Source: Apostichopus japonicus (Eukaryota; Echinodermata; Holothuroidea; Aspidochirotida; Stichopodidae). Taken from it: 64,000 bases of DNA. The translations under genes were made by a program, and so were the position numbers. This document shows, one piece after another, positions 13,301 to 26,065 of this stretch. The stretch's first letter is position 1. Each line of letters starts with the position of its first letter. The DNA is taken from contig NC_092568.1 of the NCBI RefSeq assembly GCF_037975245.1, positions 746,001 to 810,000 on the forward strand, given 5' to 3'. The notes beneath the pieces are model-generated. The model was not told the DNA's origin. It worked only from the letters and a program-made list of their open reading frames with translations, and did not search any database.

Positions 13301-16300
13301 TACAACACTACTACAACACAACTTCAAGATTACTACAAAACAGCTTCAACACTACTACAACACAACTTCAACACTACTACCTTCTACAACACTACTACAA
13401 CACTACTACAACACTACTAACTTCTACAACACTCGTACAACACAACTTCAACACTGCTACAACACTATACTACCTTCTACAACACTACTACTTTCTACAA
13501 AACTACTACAACACAACTTCAACACTACTACAACATAACTCAAGATTACAACAACACAACTTCAAGACTACTACAAAACAACTTCAACACTGCTGCAACA
13601 CTACTACCTTCTACAACACTACTACAACACTGCTACTTTCTACAACACAACTTTAACACTGCTACAACACTATACTACCTTCTACAACACTACTACAACA
13701 CTACTACTTTCTACAACACTACTACAACACAACTTCAAGAACACTACAACACAAATTCAACACTACTACCTTCTACAACACTACTACAACACTACTAACT
13801 TCTACAACACTACCAACCTTCTTGTGTCGTGGTATCATGTTGTATCAACTTAATATACTGAATTCTACGCCCTGATAACTGCTGTTATGTCACTTTGTTT
13901 TATGATTTAGTAGGCATGTACCATCTGCTCTTTGAAATCAGCTGGTTGTATTTGTGTACCACAATGATGCAACCGTAAATATAGACGTCAAACCAAACTC
14001 TATCATTCTAATTCATCATTGAACAGTTGTGACTATTGTTCCATGTGTTTTGCCTTTAATTTTACTGCTTCACCAAAATAGGTACAACTGGCCAGTCTTT
14101 ACTTAAACTAATACATCTGCTATGAAAGGGTTGAAGGCCTAGGACAAATGTTGCCTTCAGTTCCCCCCACAACCTTTCCCCCACCCCCTCCCTCTCCCCT
14201 GTGATGAATTTCACTTTGACAAAATTGGATCAACTAGCTGGTGATTAGCTTAAGGAGCTGCATACGACAACAACTTCTACCAACAAAACTACCCCAGACC
14301 TTAACTATTAAAGTGTTGACATTTATCTTGGAAAGTTTCAAACTTTCACATGGATTCTAAGTGTTTGTTGTGCTATAACATTCCTGCTGCCACAAACCTC
14401 TTCTTGAAGATGTTGCGATTCCTGATCGACGGAGCGTAGTTGATTCCCGTCTCTGGAAATGCTTCTCTGATGTTGACCTAGCATCTTGGCGATGTCTTCC
14501 TCAAGTACCTCTCTGACCAATGCTGCCACAAGGTCAGAGTTCACTGGCTGACCGGCATCAACAAATAACTGGACCCCTCCACTGCCAATGGCATCCACTG
14601 ATTTGATAGAAAAGTTGTAAAGATGTGCAATTAAAAGACTTATTTAGCCTATGGTGATATTAACCTGTTATTACTGGAATCTTTTTCAGCTTTATAGAAA
14701 TGAATTTACTTTGATTTTGAGTGAACTGTGCACATGTTCAAAGATGAACCAAGTTTCAGTAATTCAAAATTTCTGAAAAAACACGGGAAAAATAAAATAT
14801 AAAAACGATTTTCACTCTTCCACATCATGAATCTATGTACATAGCATTCATGTTTTGGTAAGCTGTAAGCAGAGATTCCGAAACCATTTATTTAAATGAG
14901 ATAATGCATTACTTCATGCATATTCACTACTACTGTAGCAATGATGTTATTACCATTTGCTTTGCCGAAATTAAACTGTCGGCCGATACCGATCCAATAT
15001 CAATAGCAATAAAAAATATTAAATAGATGTAGCCTAACATTATCCCATATCTGTGTAAAGCCCCTCTATATTTCAATCATATCAATCACAGCACTTTTGT
15101 GATAAAGATAATTTTTATTTTATAAGACAAAAATATGGAGAAAATGACAGCCCATGCAGATCAACCGAGAGGTCTTATTCAATGTGTTTTAATGTACATA
15201 CTTTTTTAACCTTTCTGTGCATGATAGCTTTCAGATAAAAAACCAAAGAAGCACTTAATTCCATATTAAAATTAATTTACTTCAGTTGTGAATTTCTTAT
15301 AGAAAATTGCCTTATTTTAAATACTTTTTAAATTTTGGTTTAAAATATCAAGCAACTGATCTGAGAGGTCAATTGAGACCCAAACAGAGCAATTATGAGG
15401 TTCAACAAATTATTTCATTCAATGTCCAAGTCTTTGTTTTTTTTCTTTCATTTCACTAACAAAGCTTACAGCAGTCAGTTGCGGGTTTCCTTCAGACATT
15501 AGTTTATCATTATTGTGTCATCATAGCATTAAACTGCACAACTTGCCATGAATCAAGCTGCTTGTATCAAATGATGTTCTGACCTATCACTTGACAACTT
15601 CAAAAATACTACTTTTGAGTATTGAAATAGTTTCAATATTACTTATTAAATACCAATGCACTGTATTAATCCTGGTCTGCCTCGGGAAACAGCAATTGAT
15701 TATGAATTCTACAAATTAAACATACTGACTGTGTTAGTTCTGTCAGTTCTCATGGCATGTTCTATCCCAAATCCCGCTTGGGGCTAAAAACTTTAGTAAT
15801 ATCTGAACAGCTGACTTTATATGGTAATAAAGCTCCACGGTGGACAGGTGTTGACTTGCAGCTTACAAAACGTGACTGTAGTTTATAATGCAACTGTGAC
15901 CTACATTTGGGTTAATATGCATCGTAAGAATATTCATTGGTTTTCAATCCCCGAATCAGAGGCCTTATGAAAGTAGGAATGTGGTTGTTTAGTATATTAG
16001 TATTGTAGCTACAATGTGGTGTAGTGTTGAGTTAATAATATGTTACATTATGGTATATACCACAGCTCATAATGTCTGTTGGTCAAGCAAAGAGTATATA
16101 ACTCCATTGATAGAAAGAAACAGCGTGGCATGGAATGAAAAGTATTATAAGAAGCTGGTATTTTTGATAAAGATGCGCTACTTGTTAAGATCATGTCTTA
16201 AAGAGAATCATCATCTCTGGTATAACACAGGATATCATCTCCGGTATAACACAGGATATCATCTCTGGTGTAACACAGGATATCATCTCTGGTGTAACAC

Positions 16301-19300
16301 AGAATATCATCTCTGGTGTAACACAGGATATCGTCATGACTTACCGGTATGACCGGTGTAACAAAGGATATAATCTCTGGTGTAACACAGGATATCCGAT
16401 GTAACACAGGGTATCATCTCCGGTGTAACACAGGATATTATCTCTGGTGTAACACAGGATATCATCTCCGGTGTAACACAGGATCATCTCCGGTGTAACA
16501 CGGGATAACATCTCCGGTGTAACACAGGGTATCATCTCTGGTGTAACACAGAATATCATCTCTGGTGTAGCAAAGGATATCATCTCTGGTATAACACAGG
16601 ATATCATCTCTGGTATAACACAGGATATCATCTCTGGTGTAACACAGGATATCACCTCCGATGTAACACAGGATATCGTCATGACTTACCGGTATGACTG
16701 GCATGCGGTAATGATTCTTCAGGACTGACCGGTCGCTGTTCAGGACGAGATAATCTGCTGTGGAACTCACTAATCATCTTAGCCATCAACTCTTGCTCTA
16801 TCCTGCAAGATTAGAAACCATACTAAATATCTTCTTGTGGGGCCTTGAGAATGAAGGGGGAGTGTGAGAGGTGGGGGAAGGTGGGGGTTCAGGGTGGTAG
16901 AAGAAGTGCTGAATAATTTTTCTCATGAGCCAAGGGATTATTACAAATTGGTAGACGAAATTGACCAATAGGGTGGTGATGATCTAAATATTAAAATAAA
17001 CTAAAATGATCATTAAAAAATTGTTTGCACTAAAATACTTTGTTCATGCTGATGCTAATGCTGATAAAATTGGAATAAAACTTCAAAGCTTTGGTGTTTA
17101 TATGTTGGAATGATATCTAATACTTACAACTGTTGTCAGAAAACTTTATTTTCACACTTTCTAAGAGGTGATGCACTGAAATATTACAACAAACCATTTA
17201 TTTGCTCTCGTATAATATAATGAATCTGATACAGGTGTTTTCTAGGACATGTGTGGTTTTGTTCATGACAGGTAATAGTAGCATACCACTGAAGCCTCTG
17301 TGTCAGCAGGGTTCATTGATAAAATTGACTTCATTATTTATCTTATTTATATGTAAATCATTGACAGAATATGGAATGGAAAATCATATACGCCTTTTGA
17401 AAGTAAACATAAATATACGCTGAATCAATAATCCTTCTTCATCTAAACATCTGCCATATGGGAAGAAATATTTGTGTTTTATCATGTTTGTGTCTTTCCT
17501 GTATGCATATATATATATGTACGTGTGTTGTAAGAGTGTGTGTGTTTATGTATGTAGGGCTCACAACTGGTGACATGGGACAAAAGAAATTCCTGTCACA
17601 AGTTGTTGAATAATAGTGAACAAATAGTCATGAGTTCAGTGTTGATGCTTTCCACTTTGTGAAGCGCCCACGGGCCGTTACTCGTTTCCTGGAGTGGCGC
17701 TATATAAATCTACATTATTATTATTATTCGCACACATAAAGGGTTTGACTAAACAGAAATGTCAGCTGTAGCTAATACAACAGAGATAGTTTCTTTAAGT
17801 GTGTGTGTGTGTGTATATATGTATACTTTATTTTTTTTGTTTTAATAAAAAAAAAAATTAAAGTTTACTTATTCCAATATCAATATAAATTTATAAATAG
17901 GATAAGAAGTACATAAAGGAAACACATAATTACAGTGATAAGTTAGAGGTTAAATTTGAAGGAAACAAAAGTATACTAAAGATATCAATATTGAATATTA
18001 AAATACTTCAAATGATTATAACAAGGGTTCTAAAACTCCATTTTGGGTAAAAAGTGCAGCTCTGTTAACAAAGGAATTTCTAAAAAGTGTGATTCTAAAA
18101 CTTGGAGTGATTTGAGGATTTCTTAAACTGTATTTTGTATTATTGCACAAAGAGGTCAGTTCACAATGTAGAGGATGATCTTTGCAGGCAAGTATATTTT
18201 TGGCGAGTCTAACAAAATCATTTCAGGCTGCAACATTAACCGTACTTACAAGAACATCACAGTCTAAGCAAAATATCACAGTCTACGCAAAATATATTTG
18301 TTGAACCAGGTTATTTCATTCTCTGGTGTTTAGTGACTCTACATACCATTCTACTGCTCTGTGTTCTAACAAATCTCTCCTCTGTAGATGAGCTGCTATA
18401 TCATCAGACCTCGGCTGCTGGGGTGGAGGACGAGGAGGAGGAGCCTGAGGTGGGAAAGGGGGACCGTGGTACTCCCTCCTCCTATTGTCATGGTGACCTT
18501 GAAATGAGACTACCCCAGATGAAGCAGGGATGTCATCTTCCTCAGATTCACTGAGCTATACAGAAGAAGAAGAAGAGATTTTAATTATCATTTTCCATAT
18601 AGAGATGTAGACAGTGGATCTTTGACATGAGCTTACGTTATTCATGAATTCTAGATGAAATCAACTCGGACAATCCTTTATTGATTTTTAAAGTACGGTA
18701 GTTGTTAACTTTCAAAACCACTTCCAAGTTTTCACAATTTCTTCTTACTTTTAAAGCTATCAATAAAAGTGATGATATATCTCCCCATTAAAGGTGCAAT
18801 TTGATGTATTTTCTTTGTTAAAATACAATTAAATTTCCATTCAATTGTGCTGACTTACATGCATGGTGAGCTGAGAATTACCCAAAATCCCAATTTCGAT
18901 ATGAAAAAGGATAAAAACCCAACAAAAATACTGTAGAATATGTAGAATAATGTAAACTCAAATCAAAATAATATTTGACCCACCTCATCTTGATGTATCC
19001 AATCACGACCACCAGGAATATCTTGAGATTCAAAATCCTAAATATTAGATGAAAATATTACAGATAAAACATTCATAAAAAATTGTCTCACTTTAGATGT
19101 TAGTATTATCTAATAATCTCTAATCAGGGTTATTAAGAAAGATTGAGAATAGTCAACTGGTAGATACGTAATACTTGTTAACAACATAAAATTGTGGATT
19201 TTGTAATCATCCAATGACATGTACAAAGACATATACTCTGAATCCGAACCCACGACTGTCTGATGGACTATCACGTACAAACACTAAAGAACTGGCCTAA

Positions 19301-22300
19301 AACCTATCCCTTTGAAATACTCACATTCATACATTATGTATGTTTGTATTTGAGATCCTCCTGCAAGCAGGAACTTGCGACGAAGCCATCATTGGCTTAT
19401 CAAAGCCACAAGCTGACCGAAGTCAGTCTCTTACATTCATATTTAATGTCCATGATTATGAATTGTCAATTGTCAACAACTCTGTAACCGGACGACATGC
19501 ATTAATCTTGGAGTGACTCGAACTGGGGACCTTATGATTGAAAGGCATCGGCGTTAACATTATGAGTGTGGTTTTATTAGACAATTCTCTTCTTGTGTCC
19601 CCATCTCATGTAAGTTATTGCACTCTGGCTATATTCACCAATGTTCCCACATTTTCCAACAAATCAAATCCAGATGTTTTTGAGACCAAAAACATATTTT
19701 ATAATGTATTGTGAATCCTACACACTAAATGAGGACATGATGTTAGCCTACCAACGAGTAGGCCTAACAATGGTGAATCTTGCAAACTGCATGCTACCAT
19801 GTATCGTTAAACCAGGGATCCATAACAACTGACTGGTTAAACTGAATGATTTTACGCAAAAATACATATCAAATGAGAGTATACATCCATAATTGACCCT
19901 TATGGGTAAAAAATTGTTTTCAGCAAAAACAGAAACCTTTCATAATATCATAGACTGCATTTCAAAATTTAAGAACTTTCTAGACCCAGAAAATACTTTT
20001 TATCATTTTCGCTACTTTTTCCCAACTTCCTTCATACAGTGTGTACACCATGATATGTCCTGTGAAGTCCATACATGCTCAGTTAATACATTTCTGTAAT
20101 AAAGTGAGCAGCATTGAGATGTCATTATCTCATGATAATAAAAATAAAATCACAAGGTTTATAAAACTTTTGTGAAATCAAACTTGGTTTTAAATGTCCT
20201 GTACAACAAATGACATTTCACAACCAAGAAACAACTCTGTTAATTATAATACGCTCTAACTTTCAACAAATTTGTAAAAAGTTGTTGTTTCTTCAGGCTG
20301 TGGATAAAAAAATACAGTCATTATTTGATTGCAAATCAACATGGCATCTCTACAGTACATGTTCCAGATAATCGTGGATTGAGAGCTATGTACATGCCAA
20401 GAATAAAAACGTTTTTTTTTATTTAGTACAAGTCAAAAATAAGAACACTTAACTCAGATTCCCATCTCTAGAAAACTATCCTAAATACTTACCTCAAGAG
20501 GAAGCGGAGGAGGAGGGGAAGATGAGATGACTTTATCCTCTGATACAGAAGAGACCTCTGTATCAATATCAATCGGAGGGAGATGCTGTGAGGATAAGAA
20601 GAGGTTTTGAGGGATAAAGAGTTTATCCTAAGCAAGGAAACAAGTCACTTGAATTAGAATAGAGAAGTCTACAGTATTTTGTTTTTCTGAGAGACTCAAA
20701 ATACCTTGATATGTTTACATCTTGTTTGGTTCCTTGATGGGGTCCCCAGAGGGGTTAAAGGAGTACATTAGAATGATCATTATCAACAAAGAATGAAGAA
20801 GATAGCAAGCCAGCTCTTCTTTTGTAAACAAAGAACTCTGTTTGGACAATGAGCTAGTGAGAGAAGGTGTTTGGGAAGGTGGATATGTATACAGGTGACT
20901 TTTGACATCAAATTACAGATACTTTGGAAGAGAACTAACTAGGTAGTTTAACCCGTAAGCAGTGACTGCACTGTGAAGGTAACAAGAGTGCGATCATTGT
21001 GTGTAGACGACAAAGTGGAGAGTTATCTAAAACAGCGGTCTGCAATATTTTTGGCCCACCACCCGGGATCTTCTATGAGGACTGAGTCATGACTCACCGG
21101 ACATCGATCCTTCACAATCTATATTCAGAATGCACCAAAGCTAGCTTAGACAATGGACTTGATGTTAAACAAGTCTCTCTCAGTATCTCTGAAAACTGTG
21201 TATAATTTATCTGACATCTGGAAAACCTTCCGCAACCCACCCACCAAAGTATCTCCCGGCCCACTTATGGATCATGCCCCATATTTTGCAGACTGTCACT
21301 CTAAAGTATGTCAGTACACAGAAACTTTTTGAGATTTCCACAATGTCTTCCCCTAAATATAATCACGTTTTTTGGCATTAGTGTCACCAACCAGACTTGT
21401 TATAAAGTCTGCTCTCTGTGAGAAAAACTACCTATTCAAACTGTCAACACTTATATTAGGCTTGCAACAGCTTTATGGAAGCCTCTTTTCATAAGTTTGC
21501 ATATAACTTGACATAAGGTAAACAATGCTATGTTTTCAACAAACTTATGCTATTTACCAGCTGGCTCTATGGGTGCTGGCAAAAACACAAATGCTTCATG
21601 GTGTCCATGTAGAGCAAAGCATTCACATTAATCAAGGCCTCATAAAGGCTATTTTTAACAAAAGCTAAAATTCCAGTGAATTTTGCTGTTTGCTTGTAGG
21701 ATATAAAAAGCACTGGCCTTTTGCCTGCCAGTAAAGACACATTTGATTTTTAGGAAGAAACATTTTGATTTAATGGCTTTTTTTTTGGCAAGATGCTAAA
21801 ATTGTGAATTTCTAACCCTTTAATCTTAGGTAATAAATAGTAAAATTTAGTTTGAAAATTGAGTTATAATATTATAAATTAAAAATGCAAGTCGCATTAA
21901 CCTTTATCTCTAGCTGGGGTTTCTGGCTGACCACGTTAACCACGGCTACATTATTCTGCTTCTGATGAGTGTAAATCACCAACGGTTCTCTTCTTTCTCC
22001 TCCGAACCGCGGAGAGCCTAGAGGGATGGCCGTATCCCTGAGTCTATCAGCATTTGCAAGGTATCCTGAAAGTTAAGAAGGATGTACACATGTTAAATGT
22101 AAATTCTAACCATTTGTAAACCAAACCTAGCCTTAAATTCACTTTCCCTCACTAAATGTGTTTGTGACTATTTCAAATCTGACAAAAATACAGATAATAA
22201 ATTGTCTTTTGGCAACTGCTTGTGTTTACAACTTGCAAATTGTATTCAATCTGCTACAAACTAGTGGTGTCATTTACCATCATCAAAGGCACGATAAGGT

Positions 22301-25300
22301 ATCTGAACCTGTTACTTCACTTCACCAAATTTGCAAAAAAGAAGAAAAAAAGATGAAATTAACCAAGACACATTTAATATGTGGGACACAAACACAGGGC
22401 CATCCAGAACTAGGTGGGGCCCAGAGACAGTAACGCCACCAGGACCCCCTTATCGATGTCTTATCCTTTATCCTATAACTCTCTGGGCCCCTAATTGACC
22501 CCCAGACTGTAGTGCCTATCCCCCCCCCCCAACCAGGCCTACACAACACCTTGTGCATTTAATTCAATGCTTGATAACTGGTTACAAGGTGTCAATGTAC
22601 ATTACCTTATCTTCACCTTTGGATTAATACTGTACCCCATGAAGCAAAATTCTAACCAAAAGGCTGTTTTAAGGACTAGGCAGTGAGAATTAAAAAATTG
22701 GAACAAAATTCTCTCTAAAAATGTTTCTTTTCATCCAGTTATTTAGTTTAGTTTAGGTTCTTTGCCTTGTAACTTACAAATTGATCTCTAAACTGATCCA
22801 CTTTTGCAATAGAAGTTTTCACCTTCGCTCTATTTATTAGAAACATTTTATTGAATTAAAAAAAGAACCATTTAATCCCTCAGCTGGTAAACCCGTCACC
22901 TCCTATTCAAACCCCCCACACCCCCCTCCCCCTTCATCAGCCAACCTCCTGTTCCTAACCCCATTCTCACAGTCCTCCTCGTACACAACTGGGAACAAAT
23001 CATACTTTGATAGACTTCTTCTTGACTTTCTTCGTTTCGTGGTGACATCGTTTGTCCAGCAACCGGTTGTTGCACTTGTACCTGAGGTTCCGTGTATCTC
23101 AAACCGGTTTGAGTTTGAGAGGCACGCGTGTTTACTGCCGAATGCAAGTAGAAAAGATCAAAGCAAATAGGATAATATCTTAATTTGAACACACAATCTT
23201 GTACCGGTCAGAGGAGAGCTATTTGGTTGAACAATGGTCCCAAACATTTAAAAGAAACCCTGGCTTTTTAGAGGAATAGGGTTTTCTTCCCCTCCTTGTT
23301 TTGAACGATTCCAACTTATGTTTTACATTTCTACCATGCTTTATTCAAATTAACAAACAATTATTTTAAACTTAATATTACAGTTATAAATAATACACTA
23401 AAACCATATTAATACCTTATAAAACTTACACTTCTAATACTAATATTAATGATACTAAAACTAATAAATACTAATAAAATACTAATACCTTATTTATAAT
23501 ATATCATACACTTATAAAATTAATAATACACTAATACCTTAATTCCACAAGATTTGATATAAAAAGGGTCTTTACCATCTTTGGAAGGGGACATCTTCAC
23601 TCGTTTGGTCTGGGGGCTCTGGTTAGCTATTCGGAGGTAGGGCGCATCCCGAAGGGTTGACCTCTGACCTTGGAAGAATAAGCTCTGGCCGTAGATCCTA
23701 GATAGGTATCTTTCATCCTTATAGCTTTCAAGAGGTCCAGGGCACTTTATTGGTATCTAGAAAAATATAAACAATATTCACAAAATTGTCAAGGAAAGAA
23801 GAACACAATGAACATGATACTGTTTAAATCATCATCATCATCATCATTATTCACAATTAGGTTAAGTTTTACAAAATTTGTTAATGTAGTCAGAGAATGT
23901 TGACACCTTCAAATTTCAGTAACAAAAAAACATGGCTGACTGTGTTTCCTTCTCTATATCAAACTTGGAAACATCTGACAACTTGGAATTTTCCGCATAG
24001 CAAATTTGACATGGAAACCTTCAGTTTACCTTCAGTGGACATAACATTCTCAAACAATTTGAACAGGAAACAGGATAAAAGTAACATATATCTTGCTTCT
24101 TTCACAAATTGACAACAATTCAATTCAAAAATTACAAACATTGGCGTAGGAGGCGGGGGGGGGGCTGAGGGGGCTGCAGCCCCCCCAACCAAAATTTTTG
24201 GTGAAAATTCGGGCAGTATGCTGAGAATTTTTCGGCACCTATTGAAAGAAGAATAATTTGCAGTGTGTTTTTCAAATTTTTTGGTGAAAATTCGGCAATA
24301 TGCTGAGAATTTTTAGGACACCTACTGTAAAGAATAATAATTTGCAGTGTGTTTTTCAAATTTTTTGGTGAAAATTCGGCAATATGTTGAGAATTTTTAG
24401 GGCACCTACTGTAAAGAATAATAATTTGCAGTGTGTTTTTCAAACTTTTTGGTGAAAATTCTGCAATATGCTGAGAATTTTTTTCGGGCACCTACCGAAA
24501 GAATAATAATTTGCAGTGTGTTTTTCAAATTTTTTGGTGAAATTTGGGCAATATGCTGAGAATTTTTCGGGCACCTACTGAAAGAAGAATAATTTGCAGT
24601 GTGTTTTTCAAATTTTTTGGTGAAAATTTGGGCAATATGCTGAGAATTTTTCGGACACCTACTGAAAGACGAATAATTTGCAATGTGTTTTTCAATGGTT
24701 AAACTTGTATTATTATTATCATTATTGTTGTAACAACTTCCCCAATAATTATAACCAATATGGAAGGGTAATAATACGGGAAATGATTGTATGTTATTGG
24801 CATGTGATGTAATAACCGACGAATGCCTATGTGCTATGCATATTAACATGATGAACGCGCGCGGAGCGCGCGAAAAATTTCAGTTACATTTTTCGGGCAA
24901 GTCGTTACAGCCCCCCCAAATCAAATGAGGCTCCTACGCCTATGATTACAAAACAAAAAAACTTACCTCCTTGTCTTGCAGCTTTCTCGTCTCTTTCTTC
25001 TCTCCGGCATCTTTATATCTAGATGAGGCTGTCTCCTTGGTAACCTTGGTAACCTTACCGACTTCATCATCAGGTTTTGGTTTCCTGAGACCCGTGTCAA
25101 TCCTGGCTGTGATTTTCTTCTTTACCTGTTTGGTAGATTTGACCTTATCTTTGGCGGACGGTTTTACCTTCTCAGACTTCTCGGGAGAGAGTTTGGTTGG
25201 AGGAGAATGAGGAATATTAGACTTGTGCCTCTGATGAGGATGATGATGAGTTAACTCCTCCTTTGTAAATGAAACAAAAATGATGTTCCACTTATTGATT

Positions 25301-25586
25301 TGGTATTAGAGATTATTTAACACTAAACAATGAGGCTGGGATAAACAATAATGTGCAGTGAGGGAGAGTAACTGATTTTACGGGAAGGTAAAAGGGGCAA
25401 GTGCAGGAATTGTAGGGTATGGGGGGGGGGGGTGTATGTATCACCTAATCTTGATACTTGATACTGAAATATGATGTAATGAGTCTTCAAAATTTAGAAA
25501 ATGACGCCTCAGTGCCTTTGCATAGTCTTTGACTATAACTTCACACTTTTCATTCTTCATTTTCTTTATATATATCTATATATTTC

Positions 25587-25674
<88 letters not shown>

Positions 25675-26029
25675 TATAACGAAAATCCACGTTTACTCCA
25701 AAAGAAAATATCATTAGAGAAAACCAGAGAAATGAGATATGACTCATAATTGACAAATAAGGAGTAAGTTTTAGAAAATATATTTGAATTTTCGGTCCCC
25801 CTGGGACCCTGTCAGCAATACTTGGCAGTCGAATGAGAAGTACAAAATGTGACACAATGAAAGTATGACGCTATCTAGCCTATCTAGTCATATCTATCTA
25901 GTCATACTTACACTTATCTAGCGTCATACTTTCATTGTGTCACATTTTGTACTTCTCATTCGACTGCCAAGTATTGCTGACGAATATAATATATATAGTT
26001 ATATATATATATAACTATATATATATATA

Positions 26030-26065
<36 letters not shown>

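Noticed and set aside
13054-13656. 200-codon plus-strand ORF rich in Thr, Leu and Gln
   Set aside because: It is made almost entirely of the ACTACAACA minisatellite, lies in a TALPID3 intron and has no non-repeat domain.
16198-16770. Several overlapping ORFs with DDILCYTR-type protein repeats
   Set aside because: They arise because the 24-bp repeat is a multiple of three, so frames stay open. They overlap exon 14 in the wrong frame and are not a repeat protein.
22393-22545. Possible element edge CAGGGCCATCCAG with poly-C block
   Set aside because: It looks like a hAT-type end, but no matching opposite end or target duplication is visible.
24132-24849. Minus-strand ORFs with repeated NSQHIAEF-type units
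   Set aside because: The ~84-bp repeat inside the transposon keeps the frame open. There is no transposase motif.
25529-25855. ORFs of alternating Tyr-Ile
   Set aside because: Translation of (TA)n microsatellites; the same applies near 37.5-37.9 kb and 44.0-44.3 kb.
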